NCBI RefSeq assembly: GCF_011926545.1
Contig: NZ_JAATIT010000001.1
Span: 248,001-312,000 of the forward strand
Source of the DNA: Sphingopyxis italica
GTDB lineage: Bacteria > Pseudomonadota > Alphaproteobacteria > Sphingomonadales > Sphingomonadaceae
DNA: 64,000 nucleotides
Reading direction: 5' to 3'
Both the position numbers and the translations under genes were made by a program. The notes under the pieces were generated by a model. The model had not been told where the DNA came from. It was given only the letters and a program-made list of their open reading frames with translations, and did not search any database. This document shows, one piece after another, positions 25,732 through 35,419 of this stretch. How positions within the stretch are numbered: position 1 is the first letter of the stretch; each line of letters opens with the position of its first letter.

Positions 25732-26042
25732 AGTCTTTCTCCTTCCGGTTGGTCCTCTGGAAAGCAAGAACCGAAGGCCCGCAAGCGGACGATCCGGCAC
25801 CGGTTTATGTGCGCCTTCCATGTGGAATGGGCGGGCCGTTAGCCGCCTTGGCCGCCAAAAGCAAGGGGCGTCCGCACCTTTCGCGCTCGGCCGAGCGTGC
25901 GCGCCAGCCTCCACTCGACGACAAAGCAACTCCGTTCGTCGCAAAAGCGTTGAGAACAAAACGAGAACATGGAATGGAACGGCCATGAAATCGTCGCTGG
26001 TCGACGAGGGGTTTCGCATAAGAAAACCGAAAGGACAAGGTC
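25732..26042. other. 311-bp divergent region between rpsB and a small membrane gene
   Basis: No gene is visible. It must hold the rpsB promoter and leader (minus strand) and the promoter of the 26043 gene (plus strand). A direct repeat GAGAACA at 11-base spacing lies at 25952-25969 and fits the alphaproteobacterial LexA pattern. A clear SD (AAAGGA) precedes the plus-strand gene. Confidence 0.5.
25954..25968. promoter_or_regulatory. Possible LexA (SOS) box, GAAC-N7-GAAC
   Basis: GAAC at 25954-25957 and GAAC at 25965-25968 are separated by seven bases. On the other strand this reads GTTC-N7-GTTC, the established alphaproteobacterial SOS box. The repeat extends to GAGAACA on each side. It lies 75 bases before a small membrane protein start, but one or two chance matches are expected in 64 kb. 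Confidence 0.4.
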
Positions 26043-26303
26043 ATGGTTCAGGTCGCTGCCGCTCTCCTCTTCGCCCTCGCCGCCGGACTCGGCGTCACGA
26101 TGATCCTGGTCATGCTCCGGAATAATGAAGACGCGATTCTGTCGGCCCTGCTGGGCGAAGGCGCGTTCCCGGCCGACGCCGCGCCGCAATCCGGCCCCGC
26201 ACCGCAGAAGGTGACGCTGCGCCGCTCGCCGGCACGCCGCGAAGCCCCGCGCCCGATCCGCGCCGCGGCCCGAATGCAGCCGGCAATCAGCCGCGCCGCC
26301 TGA
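26043..26303 (+). CDS. Small single-helix membrane protein, function unknown
   Basis: This 86-residue protein has one N-terminal hydrophobic helix (residues 3-25, VAAALLFALAAGLGVTMILVML), then NNEDAILSALLGEGAF, then an arginine-, proline- and alanine-rich tail with many basic residues. A good SD (AAAGGA) lies ten bases before the ATG. The last 17 bases overlap the end of pssA on the other strand. A possible LexA box lies 75 bases upstream. I do not recognise the family; its size and topology would suit a membrane-bound regulator or division inhibitor, but this is only speculation from context. Confidence 0.7.
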   Translation: MVQVAAALLFALAAGLGVTMILVMLRNNEDAILSALLGEGAFPADAAPQSGPAPQKVTLRRSPARREAPRPIRAAARMQPAISRAA

Positions 26304-27060
26304 CCTTCGCATAGCTCGCCATCCCGAAGGGCAGCGTCGCGGCATAGAGTGCGCAGACCGCGAGCAGGGTCAGCCAGGGCGCGGTAACGAGCGCAGCGCC
26401 GAGGAGGCCGACCCCCGCCAAAGCGAACAGGCGCCACGAACGGCGCAACCGGATCGACGACCAGCTGTAGGTGGGGATCGCCGAAATCATCAGCATCGCA
26501 ATGCCCAGCGCCCACGGCATCACGACATACCATTCGCGAAACAGATCATTGTCTGTCGCCAGCCACAGATAGACGGGCACGAACGACATACCCGCCCCCG
26601 CCGGTGCGGGAATGCCGGTGTTGAAGCCCGCCGACTTGTGCGGCTGAAACTCGGCATCCATGCGCGAATTGAAACGCGCGAGACGAAGCGCGCAGCACAC
26701 CGCCAGCGCGAGAGCGGCGGTCCATCCGAATTTCGGCGCTTCGGCGAGCGACCAGAAGAAGAGGATCATCGCCGGCGCGACGCCAAAGGCGATTACGTCG
26801 GAGAGCGAATCGAGTTCGGCGCCGAACCTGCTTTGCGCGCGGAGCAGCCGCGCGATCCGCCCGTCCATCCCGTCGAGCACCCCGGCGACGATGATCATCG
26901 TTATCGCCGCCGCCCAGTCGCCATCGATCGCGAACCGGACCCCGGTCAATCCCGAACAGAGCGCCAGTAGCGTGATCGCGTTCGGCGCAAAGGCGCGCAG
27001 CGGAATTCCGCCGATGCGGCGATGCTCGGCGTCGATCGAAGCCGGGGCTTCCTCCGCCAT
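26287..27060 (-). CDS. pssA: CDP-diacylglycerol-serine O-phosphatidyltransferase
   Basis: PssA joins CDP-diacylglycerol and serine to phosphatidylserine. The 257-residue membrane enzyme carries the CDP-alcohol phosphotransferase signature, DG-x2-DG-R-x-AR-x8-G-x3-D-x3-D, as DGMDGRIARLL followed by FGAELDSLSD. Eight or so hydrophobic helices are visible. It lies two bases downstream of psd, which uses its product. Confidence 0.95.
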   Translation of the reverse strand: MAEEAPASIDAEHRRIGGIPLRAFAPNAITLLALCSGLTGVRFAIDGDWAAAITMIIVAGVLDGMDGRIARLLRAQSRFGAELDSLSDVIAFGVAPAMILFFWSLAEAPKFGWTAALALAVCCALRLARFNSRMDAEFQPHKSAGFNTGIPAPAGAGMSFVPVYLWLATDNDLFREWYVVMPWALGIAMLMISAIPTYSWSSIRLRRSWRLFALAGVGLLGAALVTAPWLTLLAVCALYAATLPFGMASYAKVRRRG

Positions 27061-27062
27061 GC

Positions 27063-27800
27063 TTATTGCCCGACGCCTTCGATCGTCTCGGCGGTGCCGA
27101 TCCGCGCGATGACGGTCTCGCCCGCCAGCGTGCGCTGGCCGAGCAGCACCTGCGGCGCGGTGCCCGCGGGCAGATAGACATCGACGCGGCTGCCGAAACG
27201 AATGAGGCCGACGCGCTGACCGGTCACGAGTTCATTACCCATCGACACGAAGGGCATGATGCGCCGCGCGACGAGGCCCGCGATCTGGGTGAAGCCGACG
27301 CGCACACCGTCGGCGCGCTCGACGACGAAATGCTGGCGCTCATTTTCCTCGCTCGCCTTGTCGAGATCGGCGTTGACGAACTTGCCGGGGATATAGACGA
27401 GCTTGCGCAAAATGCCCGCGACGGGGGTGCGGTTGATGTGGACGTCGAAGACGCTCATAAAGATCGATACGCGCAGCATCGGCGTGGCGCCGAGCCCGTC
27501 GGGACCCGCGATTTCGGGCGGCGGCGGAACCTCGGCTATCTGGGTGATCAGCCCATCGGCGGGCGCGACGATCAGGTCGCCGCTCGCCGGGGTGATGCGC
27601 ACCGGGTCGCGGAAGAAGGCACCGACCCAGATTGTCACGCCGAGCATCAGCCAGCCGAACAGGCTCCAGATGGGGAGTAACCACAGGCAGAGGGTGATGA
27701 TGCCCGAGATCAGCAGGAATTTCCGGCCTTCGGGATGAACCGAGGGCCATTGCCATTTGATGCCGCCGCCGGGCCGGTTCGATGAGATGATTATGGACAT
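27063..27800 (-). CDS. psd: Phosphatidylserine decarboxylase
   Basis: Psd makes phosphatidylethanolamine. It is the short proteobacterial type, about 245 residues, with two N-terminal helices ([21 protein letters not shown] and the next), [19 protein letters not shown], and [16 protein letters not shown]. The self-cleavage site is [10 protein letters not shown], where the serine becomes the pyruvoyl group. The ATG at 27800 has an AGAAG sequence at proper spacing; an ATG at 27806 is also in frame. It is followed by pssA in one operon. Confidence 0.95.
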   Translation of the reverse strand: MSIIISSNRPGGGIKWQWPSVHPEGRKFLLISGIITLCLWLLPIWSLFGWLMLGVTIWVGAFFRDPVRITPASGDLIVAPADGLITQIAEVPPPPEIAGPDGLGATPMLRVSIFMSVFDVHINRTPVAGILRKLVYIPGKFVNADLDKASEENERQHFVVERADGVRVGFTQIAGLVARRIMPFVSMGNELVTGQRVGLIRFGSRVDVYLPAGTAPQVLLGQRTLAGETVIARIGTAETIEGVGQ

Positions 27801-27962
27801 GACCATTCTTCTAGGGTGCGGCTTCTACACTGACAATGGATAAGGCGGCCCGATCGTTGCCGCCCCGGACCATCCGCGACGCACGACGGGCGGTTGATCA
27901 ATCGCGCCGCTTTGCCTAAGGCCCGCTGCAACTCCGACTCCCCTAGGAAAAAGGCTGAAAGC

Positions 27963-29177
27963 ATGGGCAAGATCAAGGTAGCCAACCCGGTCGTCGAACT
28001 CGACGGCGACGAAATGACCCGGATCATCTGGCAGTGGATCCGTGAGCGGCTGATCCTTCCCTATCTCGACGTCGACCTTCACTATTACGACCTTGGTATC
28101 GAGGAGCGCGACCGCACGGACGACAAGATCACCGTCGATGCCGCGAACGCGATCAAGAAATATGGCGTCGGCGTGAAATGCGCGACGATCACCCCCGACG
28201 AAGCGCGCGTCGAGGAATTCGGCCTCAAGAAGATGTGGAAGTCGCCCAATGGCACGATCCGCAATATTCTGGGCGGCGTCGTCTTCCGCGAACCGATCGT
28301 GATGAAGAATGTCCCGCGCCTCGTCCCCGGCTGGACCGACCCGATCGTCGTCGGCCGTCACGCGTTCGGCGACCAGTATAAGGCGACCGACTTCCGCGTC
28401 CCCGGCCCCGGCAAGCTGCGCCTGGTCTTCGAAGGCGAAGACGGCACGCTGATCGACGAGGAAGTGTTCCAGTTCCCGTCGGCCGGCGTCGCGATGGGCA
28501 TGTACAATCTCGACGATTCGATCCGCGACTTCGCTCGCGCCAGCCTGAACTATGGCCTCGCGCGCGAATGGCCGGTGTATCTGTCGACCAAGAACACGAT
28601 CCTGAAGGCCTATGACGGCCGCTTCAAGGATCTGTTCGAAGAAGTGTTCCAGGCCGAATTCAAGGCGAAGTTCGACGCGGTCGGCATCGTCTACGAACAC
28701 CGCCTGATCGACGACATGGTCGCCTCGGCGCTCAAATGGTCGGGCAAGTTCGTCTGGGCCTGCAAAAATTACGATGGCGACGTCCAGTCGGACACGGTCG
28801 CGCAGGGCTTCGGCTCGCTGGGCCTGATGACCAGCGTGCTGATGACCCCCGACGGCCAGACGGTGGAATCCGAAGCCGCGCACGGCACGGTCACCCGCCA
28901 CTATCGCATGCACCAGCAGGGCAAGGCGACCTCGACCAACCCGATCGCCTCGATCTTCGCCTGGACCGGCGGCCTCAAGCATCGCGGCAAGCTCGACGAC
29001 AATGCCGCGCTGATCAAGTTCGCCGACGACCTCGAAAAAATCTGCGTCGCGACGGTCGAAAGCGGCAAGATGACGAAGGATCTCGCGCTCCTCATCGGTC
29101 CCGACCAGAACTGGTTGACGACCGAAGGCTTCTTCGAGGCGATCGTCGAAAACCTCGACAAGAAGATGGGTAGCTGA
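27963..29177 (+). CDS. icd: NADP-dependent isocitrate dehydrogenase
   Basis: Icd converts isocitrate to 2-oxoglutarate with NADP in the TCA cycle. This is the eukaryote-like type (404 residues), as in other alphaproteobacteria. Motifs are [48 protein letters not shown], the YKNYDGD-like stretch ([11 protein letters not shown]), [12 protein letters not shown], and [13 protein letters not shown]. It stands alone between psd (divergent) and an antiporter gene. It supplies 2-oxoglutarate to the glutamate synthase encoded at 45575-52870. Confidence 0.97.
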   Translation: MGKIKVANPVVELDGDEMTRIIWQWIRERLILPYLDVDLHYYDLGIEERDRTDDKITVDAANAIKKYGVGVKCATITPDEARVEEFGLKKMWKSPNGTIRNILGGVVFREPIVMKNVPRLVPGWTDPIVVGRHAFGDQYKATDFRVPGPGKLRLVFEGEDGTLIDEEVFQFPSAGVAMGMYNLDDSIRDFARASLNYGLAREWPVYLSTKNTILKAYDGRFKDLFEEVFQAEFKAKFDAVGIVYEHRLIDDMVASALKWSGKFVWACKNYDGDVQSDTVAQGFGSLGLMTSVLMTPDGQTVESEAAHGTVTRHYRMHQQGKATSTNPIASIFAWTGGLKHRGKLDDNAALIKFADDLEKICVATVESGKMTKDLALLIGPDQNWLTTEGFFEAIVENLDKKMGS

Positions 29178-29243
29178 AAACAACCAAAAAGGTTGGGTTA
29201 GACATCTAGCCAATCGGGGCCGGCCTGCATAAGGTCGGCCCTT

Positions 29244-31028
29244 ATGGTATCCGAAACAGAAACCTCCGCCATCGGCAACGCGCTGGTGGTGCTCGGCGCG
29301 GCGGGCATTGTGATCCCCGCCTTCGCGCGCTTCCGCCTCCCGCCCGTGATCGGCTTCATCCTCGTCGGGCTGCTCGTCGGCCCGTCGGGGCTCGGCGCGC
29401 TCGCCGCCGATTATCCGTGGCTGAAGCATGTCACGATCGCCTCGACCGAGGACATCGCGCTCTTTGGCGAGCTCGGGATCATCCTGCTGCTCTTCTCGAT
29501 CGGGCTCGAGCTGTCGTTCCGCCGCCTCTGGCAACTCCGCAACCTCGTATTCGGGATCGGCGCGGCGGAGCTTTTCATCGCGGGCGCGATCTTCGGCACC
29601 GTCCTCTTGTTCCTCGGCAATCTTTCGACCCCCGCCGCCTATGGTCTCGGAATCGCGCTCGCGCTGTCGTCGACGGCGCTGGTGCTGCCGATCGCCGGCA
29701 CCAAGTCCGCCGTCGGCCGCGCTTCTTTTTCGATGCTGTTGTTCGAGGATCTCGCGCTCGTCCCGATCATCTTCGTTCTCGCCGCCCTGTCGCCTGCGGC
29801 CTCGGGCGACAGCGCCGAGCTGCTGCTCACGACATTGTGGCAGGGCGGGCTCGTCGTCGCCGCTCTGGCGATCGGCGGCTGGTTCCTGCTGCCAAAGATC
29901 TTCGCACAGGCGGCGCGGGCGAAAGACCCCGAACTCTTCCTCGCGGCCAGCCTGCTCGTCGTTATCGTCGCGGCACTGGCGACGGCGGCGGCCGGCCTCT
30001 CGCCGATCGTCGGCGCGCTGCTCGCGGGGCTGATGATCGCCGAGACCGAATATCATGGCGAGGTCGAGGCGATCACCGCGCCGTTCAAGGGACTCGCGCT
30101 CGGGGTGTTCCTGATCAGCGTCGGCATGGGGCTCAACCTCAAGACGATCGCCGAACAATGGCCCGCACTCGCCGTCGCGGTCGTCGGCGTCGTGCTCGTC
30201 AAGGCGTCCGTCACCGCCGCGCTGCTGCGCTTTTCGGGCGCGGCGCGGCGCGGAACGGCGGCCGAGGTCGGCCTGTTGATGGCGAGCCCGTCGGAGACGA
30301 CGCTGATCGTGCTGACAGCCGCGCTGCAGGCGCAGCTCATCAGCCGCGCCACCGCCGAATTCTGGCAGCTCGTCACCGCGATCGGGCTGACGATCACGCC
30401 GTTGCTCGCGCGGATCGGCCATGACATCGCACGGCGGATCGAGATGGGCAGCGACGATGAAGAAGCGGAAGAGACGGCGCTACGGCGCACCGTCGTCGTC
30501 GGCTTTGGCCGCGTCGGGCGCGTCGTCGCCGAACTGCTGCGCGAGCACGACCGGCCCTATATCGCGGTCGATGCCGACATCGACACGGTGGCGGCGGCGC
30601 GGCGCGACGGCTTCCTCGTCCGCTACGCCGACGTCGGCCGGCCCGGCAGCCTCAGCAAGCTGGGGATAGAGAATGCCGATGCGGTCGTTCTGACGATGGA
30701 CGATCCGGTCCAGCAATTGCGCATGACGCGGCGGCTGCGCGGCAAATATCCCGACCTGCCGATCATTTCGCGCGCGCGGAGCGCCGAGCACGCGGGCGCG
30801 CTGTATCAGGCGGGGGCCAGCGACGCGGTTCCGGAGACGCTCGAAAGCTCGCTGCAACTTGCCGAAGCGGTGCTGATCGACCTCGGTGTCGCGATGGGAC
30901 CGGTGATCGCGTCGATCCACGACGTCCGCGCCAAGATGCGCCACGACATTATGACGAAGGGCCAGCTCGACCACGAGCCGCGAATCAGGCGGACGCGCCG
31001 GCACGCGCCCGACGGCGAAGCCGCCTAG
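29244..31028 (+). CDS. CPA2-family cation:proton antiporter with TrkA-N domain (KefB/KefC-like)
   Basis: This is a 594-residue inner-membrane protein. The first 390 or so residues form about 12 hydrophobic helices of a monovalent cation/proton exchanger, with GFILVGLLVGPSGLG, LFSIGLELSFRRLW, and LALSSTALVLPI. A cytoplasmic Rossmann TrkA-N domain follows at about residue 415 (VVVGFGRVGRVVAELL), with an acidic residue in AVDADIDTV. It would exchange potassium or sodium for protons under nucleotide control. The last four bases overlap the end of the M16 peptidase gene. Confidence 0.93.
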   Translation: MVSETETSAIGNALVVLGAAGIVIPAFARFRLPPVIGFILVGLLVGPSGLGALAADYPWLKHVTIASTEDIALFGELGIILLLFSIGLELSFRRLWQLRNLVFGIGAAELFIAGAIFGTVLLFLGNLSTPAAYGLGIALALSSTALVLPIAGTKSAVGRASFSMLLFEDLALVPIIFVLAALSPAASGDSAELLLTTLWQGGLVVAALAIGGWFLLPKIFAQAARAKDPELFLAASLLVVIVAALATAAAGLSPIVGALLAGLMIAETEYHGEVEAITAPFKGLALGVFLISVGMGLNLKTIAEQWPALAVAVVGVVLVKASVTAALLRFSGAARRGTAAEVGLLMASPSETTLIVLTAALQAQLISRATAEFWQLVTAIGLTITPLLARIGHDIARRIEMGSDDEEAEETALRRTVVVGFGRVGRVVAELLREHDRPYIAVDADIDTVAAARRDGFLVRYADVGRPGSLSKLGIENADAVVLTMDDPVQQLRMTRRLRGKYPDLPIISRARSAEHAGALYQAGASDAVPETLESSLQLAEAVLIDLGVAMGPVIASIHDVRAKMRHDIMTKGQLDHEPRIRRTRRHAPDGEAA

Positions 31029-33958
31029 CGCCCTCCGATCGCCGCCGCCGGCGAACCGTCCAGCGCCGACGCATCAGCCAGCGTCATCCCCTTGGGCAGG
31101 ATCGCCAGCGACCATTGCCGCTCGGGCGTAAGATACTGCCGCGCGAGCCGCTGCACATCGGCGGCGGTGACGGCTGAAATATCGTCCTGGATCGACAGCG
31201 CGGCGGCGGCGACGCGCGGATCGCGCGTCGCGCCTTCGAGCAGGAACATCCAATAGACATTGCCCGTCGAGGCGCGCGCGACCTGTTCGCGGATCGGCCC
31301 CGCGTTCCGCGCGAGTTCGTCGGCGCTGACCGGTTTGGTCACCAGATCGGCGGCGATCTCCTTCGCGATCGAATAGAAACGGTCGAGGTCCTTGGGCGCG
31401 AGCAGGCTGCCGACGAGCAGATAGCCGCCGCTGTCGAACCCGGTCGGCCAATGGCTGTCGACGACGGGGCCATAGCTGGCGCCCTGTTCGGCGCGCAGCC
31501 GGTCGAACAGCCGGTCGTTGAAGATCGCCGCGAGGATTTCGAGCCCGCGCGCATCGCGCGGGCTGGCAAGGCCGCCGCCGGTGGGCCATGCCGTCATCGC
31601 CGCGGCCTGTCCCTGCTCGCCGCGGTGATAGGCGATGTCGGGTTCGGTCACATGCTTGGCGAAGGCGACCTGCCGGCCGCTCGGCGGCGCGAGGACCTTG
31701 CGCGGCGGCAGCGCGCCGAGCGTTTCGGCGAGGATCTTCTTATAATCGACCGTTTCGAGGTCGCCGAAAATCTGCACCTCGATCGGTCCGCTCGCGAGGC
31801 GCGGTTCCCAAAAGGCGCGGAAGGCGGCCGGGGTCAGCGCCTCGATCTGCGCCTTGTCGGGCGCCGCCCAGCGCGCGTCATTGTCGGTGAGCCAGCCGCG
31901 CAGATTGCGATCGAGCACCGCATTCGGCGTCGCGTCGTTGAGGTCATATCCGGTGAGATAGCCGATGCGCAGCCGCTCGACCGGCGCCGGGTCCCAGCGG
32001 GGAACCGCGAGCTTGCCCGCGATCAGCCGCATCTGGTCGGCGAGGTCGGCGGGCCGGCTTTCGGCCGACAGTTCGAACGCATCGTCGTCGATCGCGAAAT
32101 TCATCTGGATCTGGCGCCCGTTGGTCAGCTTGTCGATCTCGTTCTGGCCCCAGGGCCCGATCCCGCTCGCAACCAGCGCATAGTCGCCGGTCCACAGAAG
32201 ATTGGGTGCGTCGGCGGAGACGCTGCGGTTGCCCGTGCCGAAGCGCACATTGACGCGAACCTTGCCCGGTTCGACCTTGTTGTTCGAAACCAGCGCGGTC
32301 ACGCCGTTGGCGAATTCGATCCGCTCGGCGCGCAGGCCGAGGATGGGGTTGGTCGAGGTGATCGTCCCCGGCGGGCCAAACGCGGGCAGCTCCTTGAAAT
32401 CGGCCTTCACCGCCGCCAGCCGGTCGTCGCGCGCGGTCACCGGCGCCTTCAGCGCGGCGAGCACCGCGGCATTGCCGCCCGCCGTCGTCGGCGTCGTCAG
32501 CACGACGCGCGTGACCGGCGCGGCGAAGATCGCCTTGCTGATGTCGAGCATCACCTGCGGCGTCGCCGAGGCGCGGATCGCCTTGAACATGTCGACCTGC
32601 CCCTGCGGGCTCGTCACCACCTCGCCGATGTCGACCGCGCGCACCATGTCGTCGGCAAGTCGCGCGCCGGGTTCGTTGCGGGCGTTCTCCAGCTCCTTCA
32701 ACAGAAACGCCTCGATCTCGTTCATCTCGCGGTCGATGTCGGCCTGCGACGGCGGCGTCTTGACGGCGTCGGCGATCACCCCGCGGACATCGGCGAGTGC
32801 CGCCTTCCAGTCGCTCAAGGGAACGATCGACGCCATCGTCACATCGGCGCTGCGGCTGACATATTGCTGCTCGACCGTCGCGACCAGATAGCTGCCCCCG
32901 GCGCGCGCGCTGTTTTCGAGGCGGCGGTTGACGAGCGCCTGGGCGAGATATTCGAGATAGAGCCGCCGCGTGTTTGCGACCGTGTCGATGCGCTTCTTCC
33001 ACGGCCGCACCATCGCGAGCGTGATCGCGAGCGGCTGGCTGGCCTCGACGATCTCGAGCGCGGCGGGCTGCTTCGGGTCGGGCTTGCCGAAATCGGGCGT
33101 GGCGGGGTTCGGGCCATCCACCTGCCAATCACCGTAATATTTGGCGATCAGCCGGGCGAATTCGGCCGGGTCGCCGTCGCCGGAGATGACGACCACCGCC
33201 CGGTCGGGGCGATACCAGCGATCGTGAAAGGCGCCGACCGAGGTTGCGCTCGCCTTGCCGAGCGATGCCGTCGTGCCGATCGGCGAGCGGTCGCCGAGCA
33301 GCTGGCCCGCGAAAAGATGCGCGTTGGTCGCATCGGCGATCCGCTTTTGCGGACCGTTGGATTCGCGCAGTTCGGCCATCACGACGCCGCGTTCGGCGGC
33401 AACCGCAAGTTCGGAGATGCGCGGCGCGCGGATCATGCCCGACAGCAATTTCATGCCTTCGTCGAGATTGGCCGGCGTGACGCTGGGCAGGTCGAGTTGA
33501 TAGACCGTCTGCGTCGGCGTCGTCTGCGCGTTCGAATCGCTGCCGAAAGTCACGCCGAACCGCTGCCAGATGCGCTTCGCTTCGCCGTCGGGGATATGCT
33601 CCGATCCGCGGAAGGTCAGATGTTCGAGCAAATGCGCATAGCCGCGCTCTTCCTCGGTTTCGAACATCGAGCCGACGTCCATGCGCACGCGGATCGACAC
33701 CTGCCCCGGCGGCACGCCATTGTTGCGCACGGCATAGCGCACGCCGTTGGGGAGCACGCCGAACTGCCACGCGGTGTCGCGCGGAATATCGCTGCCGGCA
33801 TAGAGCCAGTCGGCGTTCTTCGCCTGGCTCCGCGCCGTCGCGGCCGAGCCCCCGTCCTGCGCGCTTGCGACAAGCGGCGACAGAAGCAGCGCGGCGACAC
33901 CGGACAGGAAAAACGAACGGGCGAAACGAAGGGGTCGCCGTGGGGGAGAGTAGGACAT
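31025..33958 (-). CDS. M16 family zinc peptidase, periplasmic, two-domain
   Basis: This is a 977-residue exported protein with a signal peptide ending at about residue 33 (ASAQDGG). The first M16 domain carries the inverted zinc motif H109-x-x-E112-H113 in AHLLEHLTFRG. A downstream acidic residue lies in RGVVMAELRE. A second M16-like half (from about residue 540) lacks an HxxEH motif and is probably structural, as in pitrilysin-type two-part peptidases. It degrades short unfolded peptides, probably in the periplasm. It is divergent from the nitrilase-family gene and converges with the antiporter. Confidence 0.92.
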   Translation of the reverse strand: MSYSPPRRPLRFARSFFLSGVAALLLSPLVASAQDGGSAATARSQAKNADWLYAGSDIPRDTAWQFGVLPNGVRYAVRNNGVPPGQVSIRVRMDVGSMFETEEERGYAHLLEHLTFRGSEHIPDGEAKRIWQRFGVTFGSDSNAQTTPTQTVYQLDLPSVTPANLDEGMKLLSGMIRAPRISELAVAAERGVVMAELRESNGPQKRIADATNAHLFAGQLLGDRSPIGTTASLGKASATSVGAFHDRWYRPDRAVVVISGDGDPAEFARLIAKYYGDWQVDGPNPATPDFGKPDPKQPAALEIVEASQPLAITLAMVRPWKKRIDTVANTRRLYLEYLAQALVNRRLENSARAGGSYLVATVEQQYVSRSADVTMASIVPLSDWKAALADVRGVIADAVKTPPSQADIDREMNEIEAFLLKELENARNEPGARLADDMVRAVDIGEVVTSPQGQVDMFKAIRASATPQVMLDISKAIFAAPVTRVVLTTPTTAGGNAAVLAALKAPVTARDDRLAAVKADFKELPAFGPPGTITSTNPILGLRAERIEFANGVTALVSNNKVEPGKVRVNVRFGTGNRSVSADAPNLLWTGDYALVASGIGPWGQNEIDKLTNGRQIQMNFAIDDDAFELSAESRPADLADQMRLIAGKLAVPRWDPAPVERLRIGYLTGYDLNDATPNAVLDRNLRGWLTDNDARWAAPDKAQIEALTPAAFRAFWEPRLASGPIEVQIFGDLETVDYKKILAETLGALPPRKVLAPPSGRQVAFAKHVTEPDIAYHRGEQGQAAAMTAWPTGGGLASPRDARGLEILAAIFNDRLFDRLRAEQGASYGPVVDSHWPTGFDSGGYLLVGSLLAPKDLDRFYSIAKEIAADLVTKPVSADELARNAGPIREQVARASTGNVYWMFLLEGATRDPRVAAAALSIQDDISAVTAADVQRLARQYLTPERQWSLAILPKGMTLADASALDGSPAAAIGGR

Positions 33959-34042
33959 TGGCCCATCTTATCGCTTCCAAACCTTGCTGGCCACTGAACT
34001 GTCATGCTTGCCGCGGGCGCGGGACACGCTTAGCCAGACAGC

Positions 34043-34903
34043 ATGAACGCTTCCCCGCCCGCTCCGCTCGCCGCACTGATCCAGATGACGAGCGGCATCG
34101 ATCCCGCCGCGAATCTGGCGACGATCGATCGCGCGCTGGCCGAGGCCGCGGCGCAGGGCGCGGCCGTGGCGTTCCTTCCCGAAATGTCGCTGCTGCTCGA
34201 TCGCGACCGCGCGCGCTCGGGCGGGCATATCGCCCGCGAAGCCGACAGCCCCTGGCCTTCCGCCCTCCAGGCGATGGCGCAAAAACACAGGATATGGCTG
34301 CATTCGGGATCAATGCCCTTGCTCGCCGACGATGGCGAGCGGCGCGTCAACCGTAGCCATGTCATCGCCGCCGACGGCGACATCCGCGCGCGCTACGACA
34401 AGATCCACATGTTCGACGTTAGCCTGCCGTCGGGGGAGAACTGGCGGGAATCGGCGACCTATGTCGGCGGGGACGCGCTGGCGGTCGTCGAAACGCCGCT
34501 CGGCCGAATGGGCCTCAGCATCTGTTATGATCTCCGATTTCCCGAACTTTATCGGGCGCTCGCCGATCGCGGCGCGGCGGTCATCGCGATTCCAGCCGCT
34601 TTCACCGTATCGACCGGCGAAGCGCACTGGCATGTGCTGATGCGCGCGCGGGCGATCGAAACCCAGTGCCATGTGTTGGCGGCAGCGCAGTGCGGCACGC
34701 ATGGCGACGGCCGGCAGACCTTTGGCCATAGCCTCGCGATCGATCCGTGGGGAGCGATCCTTGCCGATGCGGAAGGCGAGGAGGCGATGGCCGGAAAGGG
34801 CTATAGGATGGCGCTGGCCCTCGTCGATCCGGCGGCGGTCGAGCGAGCCCGTCAGGCGATCCCGTTGGAGCGATCCCGCGCCGCGCGAAACATCATGCCC
34901 TGA
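34043..34903 (+). CDS. Nitrilase-superfamily carbon-nitrogen hydrolase (Nit-like)
   Basis: This 286-residue enzyme has the catalytic triad E47 (AFLPEMS), K120 (RYDKIHMFDV) and C161 (SICYDLRFPELY). The K-IH-x-FD and CYDLRFPE patterns match the Nit1/deaminated-glutathione amidase branch, which repairs damaged glutathione and related amides. It starts at ATG 34043. It is divergent from the M16 gene, and a bidirectional terminator follows. The exact substrate remains an inference. Confidence 0.92.
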   Translation: MNASPPAPLAALIQMTSGIDPAANLATIDRALAEAAAQGAAVAFLPEMSLLLDRDRARSGGHIAREADSPWPSALQAMAQKHRIWLHSGSMPLLADDGERRVNRSHVIAADGDIRARYDKIHMFDVSLPSGENWRESATYVGGDALAVVETPLGRMGLSICYDLRFPELYRALADRGAAVIAIPAAFTVSTGEAHWHVLMRARAIETQCHVLAAAQCGTHGDGRQTFGHSLAIDPWGAILADAEGEEAMAGKGYRMALALVDPAAVERARQAIPLERSRAARNIMP

Positions 34904-34960
34904 TCGAAGGGTCGCGCAGCTTCACCCGTGACCATCGATATTCGAAACTCCCAAACGCAC

Positions 34961-34991
34961 AAAAGGCCCCGAGCGATGCTCGGAGCCTTTT
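34961..34991. terminator. Bidirectional rho-independent terminator
   Basis: AAAAGGC-C-CCGAGC-GAT-GCTCGG-A-GCCTTTT forms a 13-pair stem with one mismatch, flanked by A and T runs. It lies between the convergent nitrilase gene and the small membrane protein gene. Confidence 0.85.
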
Positions 34992-35015
34992 GGTATTGGT
35001 ATCGATCAGCCGATA

Positions 35016-35243
35016 TTACGGGCTGGTCGGTTCGTCGCTGTCGTTGTCCGACGCGATGATGATGCCGCCAACGACGGCAACGAGAGCGAGGACAGCGATG
35101 ATCCAGCTCGTGCTGCCTTCGAGTTCGCTCTGGCCGTCAACAGCCGAAGCTGCGCGAGCCGCGGGGGCTGCCGATGCGGCGACCGGAGCCGCGAGCATCG
35201 AGGTCGCTGCGAGAGAGATCGCAGCCTTCTTAAGCAGGTTCAT
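35016..35243 (-). CDS. Very small exported/membrane protein, function unknown
   Basis: This 75-residue protein has an N-terminal signal-like helix (LLKKAAISLAATSMLAAPVAASAAPA). A short polar stretch follows (SELEGSTS), then a hydrophobic helix (WIIAVLALVAVVGGIIIA) and an acidic tail (SDNDSDEPTSP). It would sit in the inner membrane with its acidic tail on one side. It is preceded by an AT-rich leader and followed by a strong terminator, which fits an independently and highly transcribed gene. I do not recognise a named family. Confidence 0.75.
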   Translation of the reverse strand: MNLLKKAAISLAATSMLAAPVAASAAPAARAASAVDGQSELEGSTSWIIAVLALVAVVGGIIIASDNDSDEPTSP

Positions 35244-35419
35244 CTTATTCTCCGTCCACTGGATTACTTTTGTCGAATCACACCAGGGGAACCTCCCCCG
35301 GTCTGCTTCTGCAGCGCCTTCTTAGGCATGGCCTTCAGCAATTGCAACGACGTTTTGCCCTAGCCCGGCAAATGTTAGTAAATAATAAATAGGGAAAAAC
35401 TTGCCGCATAGAATAGCGC

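Noticed and set aside
27825..30422. A long minus-strand open frame opposite icd and the antiporter gene
   Set aside because: It crosses two well-defined plus-strand genes and has low-complexity arginine- and aspartate-rich sequence typical of antisense frames in high-GC DNA.
31451..33997. An 848-codon frame antisense to the M16 peptidase
   Set aside because: The M16 gene has a signal peptide and zinc motif; the antisense frame shows none of these.
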